DNA of 64,000 nucleotides from SPDF01 sp963699825 (lineage in GTDB: Bacteria > Gemmatimonadota > Gemmatimonadetes > Gemmatimonadales > GWC2-71-9): contig CAVOVI010000013.1 of assembly GCA_963699825.1 (NCBI GenBank), positions 372,001 to 436,000 of the forward strand. Direction: 5' to 3'. A program made the translations under genes and the position numbers. The notes under the pieces are model-generated. The model had not been told where the DNA came from and did not search any database. It worked only from the letters and a program-made list of their open reading frames with translations. Numbering within the stretch: position 1 is the first letter of the stretch; each line of letters opens with the position of its first letter. This document shows positions 21,938 to 29,977 of this stretch, in pieces.

Positions 21938-24900
21938 GCCGAGCGTATCGAGGCGGGTCACTTCCGGTCGAGGTGCTGGCCGAGATCGCCGAGGCGACGG
22001 CGCGATTCCTCGATCCAACGAGCCTGTACGAGGTCCTGCGCGCACAAGTCGGTCGCCTCGTCGACTGCGATGCCTTCTACCTGGCGCTGTACGATCCCGC
22101 CACCGAGCGCCTCCTGTTCGTGAACCACACCGATCGCGGCGAGCGATTGCCCCCGGAGGAGGCCCCACTCGGCGATGGGCCGACGAGCTGGGTCGTTCGT
22201 CAACGGCGGGTGCTGGCCTTCGGCCGCCCGGAGGCGGTGCAGGCGGGGCGCGGAGAGCCCTTCGGCTCAGGGGAGCCCAGCCGGTCGGCGATCCACGCTC
22301 CGATGATGCTGGGTGACCGCGTGATCGGTGTGCTGTCGACGCAGTCCTACCGGGTGGACGCCTACGACGACGAAGCGATCCAGGTGGTGGCCGCGATCGC
22401 CGCCCACGCGGCCATCGCGATCCAGGCGACACGTACCGCCGACTCGACCCGCGCGGCAGAAGCGATGGCGGAAGCGACGCTGGCCGGGAGCGACGCCCTG
22501 CGCGCGCTGGCCCACGACCTTTCCGGCCTCGGCACGCTCGACGCGATGGTCGAGCGAGGGCTTGTGGCCGCACTGACGGTAGGCCAGGCAACGGGGGCGA
22601 TGATTGCTGGACGGCCTGGCGAGCAACTGCCGGGATTGGTGGTACTCGGCGCGCTCGGCCGGGAGGCCCGCCTCTATCGGGTCGGCGACGTCCTCGGTGA
22701 GAGGGACCCGCAAGTGGCTGTCTCGCGCAGCGGCGAGATGCGGTCGAGTGACGATCTGGAAGCCGAGCCGGAAGCGGCGCCGGATCCACGGCGGCCCCGC
22801 CCGCACCGCCCCGGTGCGATGGTGCCGATGCGTTTCGGGTCAGTCGTGACAGGAGTGCTCACGGTCACGGGGCCTGCCGAGGCGTGGCTCGCGCCTTCGC
22901 CAGAGACGCTCCTGCTGCTGCAGGCGGTGGGGGACCAGCTTGCCGCCGCCATCAGTGGGCTGCGCCTCCGCGGGGAGTTGCTGACCCGACTGGACCAGAT
23001 CGATGCGCTCGGCCGCGTCGCTCATGCGCTTACCGGCGTGGAAGACGCCGATCGCACCACGCACTTTCTCGCCGAGGAAGGGATGCGGGTGTTCGGTGCG
23101 GAACGCACCGCCGTATTCCTGCTGAACCCGGCGCAGCGATCGGCGTCGTGTCTGGCGCGGATCAATCTCTCCCCCGAGTACGCGCGGGCACTCGAACGGC
23201 AGTTTCACGCCCTCCCGGCCGCCTCGACGCTGCTCGAGGGGAGGCCGGTCTTCGTCGAGCATGCCCGGAGCGATTTCGCGTCGCCGATGGCGGCAGCGGT
23301 ACAAGCTGAGGGGTACGCCTCGCTTGCCTTTCTCCCGCTGGTCTTCGCCAACGAGACCATCGGGGTCCTTGCCTTCTTCCACGACCGCCCGAGGGAATAC
23401 TCGTCCGAAGAACGCCGCCTCGCCGTCGCGTTCGCCGACCAGGCCGCGCTGGCCATCGGCAAGAGCCGGCTGTTCGACCTGGTCAGCCGCAGCCGGCGGG
23501 AGTGGCAGACTGCCTTCGATGCCGCCGCAACCGGCCTCGCGATCCTCGATGCGGATGGTCGGATTGCCCGGGCCAACCGCTTCATCGCCGACCTCGCCGG
23601 GGTGGCGGTCACCGACATCGTCGGGCGCCCTTTCCATGGCCTCCTTGCGGAGGGAGCCGAGGGCCGGGAGGATCCGGTGGCGCTGTCCTCCAAGGCTGGC
23701 TCCGGGGTCACGACCCTGCTCGAGTCGGGGAACGGCCGGTCCCTCGTTGTCACGGCTACGCCACTCCCCGAGGGGGGGCACGTGGTGGCGGTGGATGACG
23801 TCAGCCAGGTGCTTCGGCTGGAACAGCGGTTCCGCCTCGTCGTCGAGGCGGCGCACGACGCGATCGTGCTGACGGACGGGCAGGGCGACGTGCGGTTCGC
23901 GAATGCGGCGGCGGCGGATCTCTTCGGCAGCTCGGCCGAAGCCTTGCAGGGCCGGGCGCTCTCCGCGCTCCTCCCGGGCAATCCGCAGGGCGGCGGCGAG
24001 TCGCATCGGTTCGAGTCGCGCATCGTGCGTCCGGATGGGGAGGCCCGCCTGCTGTCAGTGTCGCTGGCGCCGCTGGGGCCGAAGGAGAGGGCCGGCGGAT
24101 CGGTCGCGCTGATGCGCGACATCACCCGGGAACGGGTCGCAACGGATGAACTACGCCGTTCCGAGGTTCGGTACCGGGCATTGTTCGCCACTGTTCCGGT
24201 CGCCATCTTCACGCTGGACGAAGAGGGGATCCTGCGCTCGGTCAACCCGGCGGCGCGCGCGCTCGGGGGGTTCGAGGAGGAGTCGCCCCGACTCGCGGAT
24301 TTCGTCCTGCCGGCGGAATCGGAGTACGTTGCGAAGCAGCTTGCAGAGGTGCGCGGGGGGGAGCCCCGGGAGTTCATCATGCACCTGCGCCGGCCTGATG
24401 GGGCGGTCCGGGAGGCGGAGGTGGTGGCCGTGCCGGCAGCCGGGGAGGAGGCGGGCGCACCTCTGGTGCTCGCGATTGCCCGCGACGTGACCGACGAACA
24501 GCGGCTCCGTGAACAGCTCGGTCACACTGAAAAGCTGGCTGCGCTCGGTCGACTGGTCAGTGGCGTGGCGCACGAGTTGAACAATCCCCTCGCCGGCATC
24601 AGCGCGCTGGCCCAGGCGCTGCTCCTTGACGAACCGCTGGACGAGGGGAGTCAGCGGGTGGTGGAGAGCATCCGCACCGAGGCGACGCGAGCGGCGCAGA
24701 TCGTCACCGACCTGTTGGCGTTCGCCCGGCAGCGTCCTCTCCGTCGGACGGAGGTCGACCTCGGAGTCCTGGTGCGCGAGGTCCTCAGCGCCAATGGCGA
24801 CCGGCTCGGACGCTGGGCGGTGGAGTGCCCTCCAGACCTCCCCACCGCCCACGCCGATCCCGATCAGATTCGGCAGGTGGTGCTGAATCTCCTGGCCAAC

Positions 24901-25200
24901 GGGGCGCACGCGATGCGCACCACGGGGGCCACCGGTACGGTGCGCCTGTGGGCGGACGGCCCGCGGGTGCTGCTTGAGGTTCTGGATGGCGGGTCGGGTA
25001 TTCCACCCGACGTGATGGCGCGTATCTTCGAGCCATTCTTCACCACCAAACCGGTCGGGGAAGGCACCGGGCTCGGACTGTCGATTTCGCACGGGATCAT
25101 CCGGGCCCACGGCGGCGACATCCGCGCCGAAAACCGCCCCGGGGGCGGGGCGCGTTTCTGGTTCGAACTCCCGCGGCATCCTGGCCGCGGCGCGAGGTGA
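21934..25200 (+). CDS. Multi-sensor histidine kinase (three GAF-like, three PAS domains)
   Basis: The protein has 1,088 residues with no membrane segment or signal peptide, so it is cytoplasmic. Three GAF-like regions lie at about residues 15-165, 185-335 (degenerate) and 360-515, followed by three PAS domains at about 520-630, 635-745 and 750-860. The dimerisation box holds the phospho-accepting histidine H880 in VAHELNNPL. The ATPase domain has the N box DQIRQVVLNLLANG and the G boxes DGGSGIPP and GEGTGLGLS. The gene overlaps the lipid kinase (ATGA) and is followed 4 bp later by a sigma-54 response regulator, its probable partner. Confidence 0.93.
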   Translation: MSRAYRGGSLPVEVLAEIAEATARFLDPTSLYEVLRAQVGRLVDCDAFYLALYDPATERLLFVNHTDRGERLPPEEAPLGDGPTSWVVRQRRVLAFGRPEAVQAGRGEPFGSGEPSRSAIHAPMMLGDRVIGVLSTQSYRVDAYDDEAIQVVAAIAAHAAIAIQATRTADSTRAAEAMAEATLAGSDALRALAHDLSGLGTLDAMVERGLVAALTVGQATGAMIAGRPGEQLPGLVVLGALGREARLYRVGDVLGERDPQVAVSRSGEMRSSDDLEAEPEAAPDPRRPRPHRPGAMVPMRFGSVVTGVLTVTGPAEAWLAPSPETLLLLQAVGDQLAAAISGLRLRGELLTRLDQIDALGRVAHALTGVEDADRTTHFLAEEGMRVFGAERTAVFLLNPAQRSASCLARINLSPEYARALERQFHALPAASTLLEGRPVFVEHARSDFASPMAAAVQAEGYASLAFLPLVFANETIGVLAFFHDRPREYSSEERRLAVAFADQAALAIGKSRLFDLVSRSRREWQTAFDAAATGLAILDADGRIARANRFIADLAGVAVTDIVGRPFHGLLAEGAEGREDPVALSSKAGSGVTTLLESGNGRSLVVTATPLPEGGHVVAVDDVSQVLRLEQRFRLVVEAAHDAIVLTDGQGDVRFANAAAADLFGSSAEALQGRALSALLPGNPQGGGESHRFESRIVRPDGEARLLSVSLAPLGPKERAGGSVALMRDITRERVATDELRRSEVRYRALFATVPVAIFTLDEEGILRSVNPAARALGGFEEESPRLADFVLPAESEYVAKQLAEVRGGEPREFIMHLRRPDGAVREAEVVAVPAAGEEAGAPLVLAIARDVTDEQRLREQLGHTEKLAALGRLVSGVAHELNNPLAGISALAQALLLDEPLDEGSQRVVESIRTEATRAAQIVTDLLAFARQRPLRRTEVDLGVLVREVLSANGDRLGRWAVECPPDLPTAHADPDQIRQVVLNLLANGAHAMRTTGATGTVRLWADGPRVLLEVLDGGSGIPPDVMARIFEPFFTTKPVGEGTGLGLSISHGIIRAHGGDIRAENRPGGGARFWFELPRHPGRGAR

Positions 25201-25204
25201 TACG

Positions 25205-26551
25205 ATGATCGGGTCCGTACTGCTGATCGATGACGACACCGACGTGCTTCGCGCGATCGGCAACTATTTCGAGCAACTTGGCTGGGAAGTCACCCGCGAG
25301 TTGAGCGGGGAGGCCGGGCTCGCCACCTACGACCGGCTGCATCCCGACGTCGTGATGCTCGATCTGCACCTCCCGGGGATGGACGGTCTCGAGGTGCTCG
25401 AGAAACTCCGGGAGCGCGACGCCGGGGTGATTCTGCTGACGGGCAACAGCGACGTCCCCACCGCCGTGCGCGCCATGCAGCTCGGCGCGGAGAACTTCCT
25501 CTCGAAGCCGGTGGACATGACGCACCTCTCCGCCGCGGCCGCCCGCGTCGCGGACAAGGCCCGGTTGCGGCGGGTCAACGAGGCGCTGGTCCACCAGGGC
25601 GGAGCCGGCCACGGGCTCGATTCCCTCGGCGGGTCGGCCACGATGAAGGCGTTCGCCCACCAGATTTCGCTCCTCGCGCTGAGCGAGCGGACCACGGTGC
25701 TCCTCCTCGGCGAAAGCGGCAGCGGCAAGGGGTGGGTCGCGCGCATGATCCACAACCTCGGCCCCCGGGCGCGGATGCCGTTCGTGGAGGTCAACTGCGC
25801 CGGCCTCAGCGCCACCTTTCTCGACTCCGAACTGTTCGGGCACGAGAAGGGGGCGTTCACCGATGCGAAGGACCGCAAGCAGGGACTCTTCGAGATCGCC
25901 GACCGGGGCACGATCTTCCTCGACGAGATCGGGGACCTGTCGCTGGAGCTGCAGCCCAAGTTGCTGAAGGTGCTCGAGACGAAGACCTTTCGCCGGCTGG
26001 GCGGCACGCGCGAAATCACCGTGGACGTTCGACTGGTCGCGGCCACCAACAAGGACCTGGCTGCGGAGGTTGAGGCAGGGCGATTCCGGGAGGATCTCTA
26101 CTACCGCCTGAGCGTCATGCCGGTGCGACTTCCCGCGGTGCGTGAGCGCTCGCGCGATGATCGCCTCGCGCTGATCACCCGGATCTTCAACGACCTGCGG
26201 ACGGAATTGCCCGAGGGTCCGGCGGAAATCGGCGCGGAGTCGCTCGAGCGCCTGCTGGGCTATGCCTGGCCGGGCAACGTTCGCGAGATGCGAAATGTGC
26301 TGGAGCGCGCGCTGATCCTGGGGCGGGGGCAGGGGGCGGTCGGAGTCGAACACCTGCCGGGCGAGTTTCGCGCGCGGCCCGGTCCCGGCGACCGGCGCCA
26401 CACGCCGCTGGCCCTCGAGGAGCTGGAGCGCCAGCATGTCGAGCGGACGCTGCGGCATCATGGCGGCAATCGCACACGCTCGGCGCTTGAGCTGGGCATT
26501 TCACGCGCCACGCTGATCAACAAGATCAAGCGCTGGAACCTGGACATCTGA
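25205..26551 (+). CDS. Sigma-54-dependent response regulator (NtrC family)
   Basis: The protein has 448 residues. The receiver domain (1-120) has the acidic pocket IDDDTD and the phosphorylation site in VVMLDLHLPGMDG. The AAA+ domain has Walker A GESGSGKG, Walker B IFLDEIGD and the arginine finger region. The sigma-54-contacting loop reads GAFTDA instead of GAFTGA. A Fis-type helix-turn-helix ends the protein (HGGNRTRSALELGISRATLINKIKRW). It would activate sigma-54 promoters when phosphorylated by the kinase encoded just before it. No rpoN gene or clear -24/-12 promoter was seen in the window, so the targets are unknown. Confidence 0.93.
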   Translation: MIGSVLLIDDDTDVLRAIGNYFEQLGWEVTRELSGEAGLATYDRLHPDVVMLDLHLPGMDGLEVLEKLRERDAGVILLTGNSDVPTAVRAMQLGAENFLSKPVDMTHLSAAAARVADKARLRRVNEALVHQGGAGHGLDSLGGSATMKAFAHQISLLALSERTTVLLLGESGSGKGWVARMIHNLGPRARMPFVEVNCAGLSATFLDSELFGHEKGAFTDAKDRKQGLFEIADRGTIFLDEIGDLSLELQPKLLKVLETKTFRRLGGTREITVDVRLVAATNKDLAAEVEAGRFREDLYYRLSVMPVRLPAVRERSRDDRLALITRIFNDLRTELPEGPAEIGAESLERLLGYAWPGNVREMRNVLERALILGRGQGAVGVEHLPGEFRARPGPGDRRHTPLALEELERQHVERTLRHHGGNRTRSALELGISRATLINKIKRWNLDI

Positions 26552-26562
26552 GGGGAGGCCGC

Positions 26563-26742
26563 ATGGCGGAGAGTCACGAACACGACGGGATGAAGTGCCG
26601 TGCCTGCGGACGGGAAGAGCGGGCCTCCGAGGGGTATCCCTGCATCGATTGCGGCACCTTCATCTGCCTGATCTGCGCCTTTCGGGGTGTTGAACGCTGT
26701 GCGTCCTGCCAGGCGAAGCTGGCGAAGGGGAGCCCTGCGTGA
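26563..26742 (+). CDS. Small cysteine-rich (double zinc-ribbon/B-box-like) protein
   Basis: ATG at 26563, with GGGGAGG about 6 nt before it, encodes 59 residues beginning MAESHEHDGMKCRACGREE. There are four CxxC pairs (C12/C15, C28/C31, C36/C39, C47/C50), enough for two zinc sites. The stop overlaps the GTG start of the NlpC/P60 gene, so it is coupled to its neighbour. I do not recognise the family; a protein- or nucleic-acid-binding zinc module is the likely role. Confidence 0.75.
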   Translation: MAESHEHDGMKCRACGREERASEGYPCIDCGTFICLICAFRGVERCASCQAKLAKGSPA

Positions 26743-27534
26743 CATCAGTCATCACGCACGCCGCCGTGGCCCCCCTCTACCGGGAGGCATCGCTGCGGAC
26801 CGAGCAGGTGTCGCAGCTGGTCCTGGGAGAGACCGCCGAGGTGCTCGAAACCGTCGGTTCCTGGCATCGGGTGCGCACGTTCTTCGATCAGTACGAAGGG
26901 TGGGCCCACGGCGGCTACCTCTGCGAGGTCAGCGCGGAAGAAGCGGAGCGCTGGCGGGGCAGGGCCGATGGCTGGTCGGGTGGAGCCGAGGTGGAAACGG
27001 AAGTCGGCCGACGCCGCGTCCCGGTCCGCGCCCGCGTGGCCATCGTCCACGGACGGGTGCTGCTGCCGGATGGCACGTCGGGACAGTTGCTGGAGGGGCA
27101 CGTCCTGCCGGCGGTCGAAATGATTGCGGAGGCGATCGCGATGCCGGCGGAAGAGTGGGCGGCACGGACCTTCGCCGGCGCACCCTATCAATGGGGTGGA
27201 GTCACCCAGTACGGCGTGGATTGCTCCGGGCTGGTGCAGACCACGTTCGCGGCGCGCGGCGTGGCCCTGCCGAGAGACTCTTCCGCGCAGGCACTCGTCG
27301 GGCAGGAAATCCAGCTCGAGGCCGTGCTGTCCGGGGGACCTGCTCTTCTTCAGCGAGAATGGGCGGAGCGTTACGCACGTGGCATTTGCCGGGGAGGATG
27401 ACACCCTGGTGCATTCAACGGTGTCGTGTGGTGGTGTGTTGCGGGAGTCCTGGGCACCGGGGACGCGTGCCGCACACCTGCGCGAGCTCTTCGTGACTGC
27501 GCGTCGCATGCCGGGAGCGGCCGCCTCCGGATGA
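26739..27534 (+). CDS. SH3-domain NlpC/P60 cell-wall peptidase (frame broken once)
   Basis: The N-terminal two thirds hold SH3-like folds (APLYREASLRTEQVSQLVLG, GSWHRVRTFFDQYEGWAHGG). The catalytic NlpC/P60 domain begins APYQWGGVTQYGVDCSGLVQ, with the nucleophile Cys in VDCSG. The frame changes near 27325-27335, after which PGDLLFFSENG and the catalytic His segment VTHVAFA follow, ending at 27534. Joined, it has about 264 residues. Such enzymes cut D-Glu-gamma-diamino-acid bonds in peptidoglycan stem peptides. There is no obvious signal peptide, so it either uses another export route or acts on recycled muropeptides in the cytoplasm. Confidence 0.88.
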
Positions 27535-28229
27535 CTCGCGTGCTCGTCCTCTTCGATATTGACGGCACCCTCCTGCTCACTCCCGGCGCCGGTCGGCGCG
27601 CCATCACCACGGCGATGGCCGACCGCATGATCGACCCCGACGCGTGGTCGCGAATCCGGTTCGACGGCAAGACCGATCCACAGATCGTGCGCGAGATGCT
27701 CGAGGCGGCGGGCGACGCGTCCGCGGGCGACCCCGGCGCCGTGACCGACATCCTGGAACGGTACCTGGTGCTCCTCGAGACGGAACTGGCTCGCACGCCG
27801 CAGCGGACACGCGTCCTTCCCGGGGTGTCCGCGTTGCTGGATCGTCTCGAGGCGCAGGCGGATATTGTCCTCGGGTTGCTGACCGGAAATGTCGAGCGGG
27901 GTGCCGGACTCAAGCTGCGGTCGGGCGGGCTGAACCCCGCACGCTTCCGGGTCGGCGCCTACGGTTCCGATTCCTCGCATCGGCCGGACCTGCCCGCCAT
28001 CGCCGCCGAGCGCGCCGCGCCGATCTTTGGACGGGTGCCGGCCGGCGAAATGGTGGTCATCGTCGGCGACACCCCGGCGGACGTGACGTGCGGGCGCGAT
28101 ATCGGCGCCCGCGCCGTCGCGGTGGCAACGGGCAGCTATGCGGTGACCGACCTTCGCGAGGCCGGCGCCCGCGCGGTGTTCGAGGACCTCTCGGACACCG
28201 AAGCGGTGCTGGAGGCGATACTCGCATGA
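27531..28229 (+). CDS. HAD-superfamily hydrolase (phosphoglycolate phosphatase-like)
   Basis: The protein has 232 residues. Motif I is VLFDIDGTLL with the nucleophile Asp and the acid/base Asp; motif II is the LLTGN segment; motif III/IV is VIVGDTPADVTCG. A cap domain lies between residues 15 and 80 (C1 type). This fits the Gph/PgmB group, but substrates vary widely in the family. The ATG overlaps the stop of the NlpC/P60 gene (ATGA). A phosphoglycolate role would agree with glcDEF elsewhere in the window, but distance makes this only a suggestion. Confidence 0.88.
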   Translation: MTRVLVLFDIDGTLLLTPGAGRRAITTAMADRMIDPDAWSRIRFDGKTDPQIVREMLEAAGDASAGDPGAVTDILERYLVLLETELARTPQRTRVLPGVSALLDRLEAQADIVLGLLTGNVERGAGLKLRSGGLNPARFRVGAYGSDSSHRPDLPAIAAERAAPIFGRVPAGEMVVIVGDTPADVTCGRDIGARAVAVATGSYAVTDLREAGARAVFEDLSDTEAVLEAILA

Positions 28230-28843
28230 ACGACGTTGCGGGAGCCCACCCGGAGCTCGAACTGAAGGCGGTCGTGCCCGACCCGGCACTGCTGCGCCGG
28301 CACCTGGTCGAGTCCGGGGCGGAGTCCGTCTTCCGCGGCCTGATGGAAGACCGGATCTTCGACAGGGATGGGGTTCTCCGGGATCGCGATGAGGTGCTGC
28401 GCATCCGGACCTGGAAACCGGAGGGAGCGCCTGCCCGCACCCAGATGGCGTGGAAAGGCCCAACACGGCGGTCGCCCGAGGGGTACAAGCTTCGCGACGA
28501 ACTCGAGTGTGCAATCGAGGGCGAGGGGGGGACCGCGACCAGCATTCTCACCGCGCTTGGGTATCGCGTCATCAAGTCGGTGGATCGGTTCGTTGAGGTC
28601 TACCGCGTGCACGATGCCGAGGTGCGACTCGAGTGGTATCCGCTGATGGATGTCCTCGTGGAGGTGGAGGGGATTGCCGAGGCCATCGAGGCTGCCCTGG
28701 GCGTGACCGGCCTTCCGCGCACGGCCTTCGAGCCGGAACCGCTGGTCGAGTATGTCCGGCGGTATGAGGAGCGGTCGGGCGAGCGGGCGGCGCTTGCGGT
28801 GTCTGATCTCAAGGGAGGGCGTCCGCTGTGGGAGCGTCGGTGA
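28226..28843 (+). CDS. CYTH-domain protein (class IV adenylate cyclase/thiamine-triphosphatase type)
   Basis: The 205-residue protein has the CYTH signature ELELKA (ExExK) near its N-terminus, then LRIRTWKPEG, AWKGPT, REELE-like RDELEC, and EVRLEWYPLMDVLVEVEG, the alternating charged strands of the triphosphate tunnel. Members hydrolyse triphosphates or cyclise ATP; the activity of this one cannot be told from sequence alone. The ATG overlaps the HAD stop (ATGA). Confidence 0.82.
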   Translation: MNDVAGAHPELELKAVVPDPALLRRHLVESGAESVFRGLMEDRIFDRDGVLRDRDEVLRIRTWKPEGAPARTQMAWKGPTRRSPEGYKLRDELECAIEGEGGTATSILTALGYRVIKSVDRFVEVYRVHDAEVRLEWYPLMDVLVEVEGIAEAIEAALGVTGLPRTAFEPEPLVEYVRRYEERSGERAALAVSDLKGGRPLWERR

Positions 28844-29349
28844 AAGAAGGACTCTCTCTCCCTGAGCTCGGGCCGGCACTCGGTCGGCTCGTGCACCCCG
28901 TCTCTCCAGGCGGTCCCGATCTCCTGCTGGGGTCGGTGCGGCTCGGCCTGGTCACCCGCTTGCTCGAGGCCGCTGGGCAGGCGCGCGCCGCGCTGGCCGC
29001 GGGAGACGGCGTGGAAGCGCGCGCCGCGCTTGCGCCCGCTGTCTGGGCCGCGCTCTGGGACCAGGCGGCCGAGGAGGCAGCCGGGGTCCTGATCGGGAAA
29101 GTCGACGCGCGGATCACCGCAGCGGCGGTTGCCGCACGAATGCCCGAGTGGAGACTGGAACGGCACCGCGTCACTCCGGCCGAACACCGTGCCATCCACG
29201 CCCGACTCGGCGCCGGTGCCGGCGCCCTGCTCCGCGAGGCGGGGGAACTCGAGCACACGACGGATGACCAGTGGGGCCATCAGGCCCTCGCGACGGCGAG
29301 ACGCCTGGAGAGCGCGTGGTCTGCGCTGATCTCCGCTGGCAGAGCGTGA
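28828..29349 (+). CDS. Alanine-rich helical protein of unknown function
   Basis: The protein has up to 173 residues. The longest version starts at the GTG at 28828; a GTG at 28840 overlaps the CYTH stop as GTGA and is equally likely. It is almost all alpha-helical by composition, with Ala, Leu, Arg and Glu dominating, and has no signal peptide or membrane segment. A charged stretch near residues 100-130 (MPEWRLERHRVTPAEHRAIH) is the only distinctive part. I do not recognise the family. Its place between CYTH and a small membrane protein suggests a local operon role only. Confidence 0.6.
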   Translation: MGASVKEGLSLPELGPALGRLVHPVSPGGPDLLLGSVRLGLVTRLLEAAGQARAALAAGDGVEARAALAPAVWAALWDQAAEEAAGVLIGKVDARITAAAVAARMPEWRLERHRVTPAEHRAIHARLGAGAGALLREAGELEHTTDDQWGHQALATARRLESAWSALISAGRA

Positions 29350-29380
29350 ACTGGCGGAATGGGAACCTGATATCGAACAG

Positions 29381-29533
29381 GTGGCATTGTGGCGGCGCGC
29401 CCGCTGGCCGCTCTGGACGTTCACGGGAGTGGTGCTCGCCGTCGCCCTGTGGGCCGGACTCCTTCTCGGCGGGTTCCTGCCCATCCCCGCGGTGTTGATG
29501 CCGCTGGCCGAGATGCTCTGGGGCCGGCTGTGA
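29381..29533 (+). CDS. Small single-pass membrane protein
   Basis: GTG at 29381 gives 50 residues, opening MALWRRARWPLW with one long hydrophobic segment (about residues 13-45). Arginines before the helix suggest the N-terminus stays in the cytoplasm. The TGA overlaps the GTG start of acpS (GTGA), which supports it as a real gene despite its size and weak ribosome site. The frame is open upstream to 29330, so a non-standard earlier start is possible. Function unknown. Confidence 0.5.
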   Translation: MALWRRARWPLWTFTGVVLAVALWAGLLLGGFLPIPAVLMPLAEMLWGRL

Positions 29534-29913
29534 GCGTGATCGGGGTGGGAATGGACATCGTGGAGGTGGAACGGGCCAGACACATCCTGGGGCGGTTCGG
29601 AGAGCGGGCGCTCGGCCGGTTCCTGCTGGAGAGCGAGCGGGAGTACGTGATGCGGCAGCCGGACCCGGCGCCACACTTTGCCGTCCGGGTCGCGGCCAAG
29701 GAGGCGGCCTACAAGGCGCTGCAGTCGCTGCCGGGCATGCGCGCGGTCGGCTGGCACGATCTGGAGGTCTCGCGGCAGCCGGATGGACGACCGCTCCTGG
29801 CTCTGCATGGCATCGCGTCCGACATCCCCGCTGAATACTCGCTTCTCCTCTCCCTGACCCACACCCACGGGGTAGCAGGGGCGGTCGTCGTTCTTTCCCG
29901 AATTCAGCACTAG
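29530..29913 (+). CDS. acpS: Holo-[acyl-carrier-protein] synthase AcpS
   Basis: The protein has 127 residues from the GTG at 29530, and is the usual length for AcpS. The metal-binding motif GVGMDIVEVERAR and the second motif AAKEAAYKAL, with the catalytic Glu and Lys, are intact. It moves the 4'-phosphopantetheine group from CoA to apo-ACP, which fatty-acid synthesis needs. A longer open frame upstream is excluded because it covers the small membrane protein in another frame. Confidence 0.92.
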   Translation: MSVIGVGMDIVEVERARHILGRFGERALGRFLLESEREYVMRQPDPAPHFAVRVAAKEAAYKALQSLPGMRAVGWHDLEVSRQPDGRPLLALHGIASDIPAEYSLLLSLTHTHGVAGAVVVLSRIQH

Positions 29914-29962
29914 CCAATCCGACCATCGGCACCTACTTTCCACCTTCGCCGACAAAACGACT

Positions 29963-29977
29963 TGATAATGATTCTCA
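29963..29977 (+). promoter_or_regulatory. Fur-box-like 7-1-7 palindrome over the iron permease start
   Basis: TGATAATGATTCTCA matches the 7-1-7 Fur core TGAGAATnATTCTCA at all but one position and matches the classical 19-bp box at 14 of 19 positions. It covers the ATG at 29968-29970. A Fe(II)-Fur dimer bound here would block transcription or initiation of the iron permease. Confidence 0.7.
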
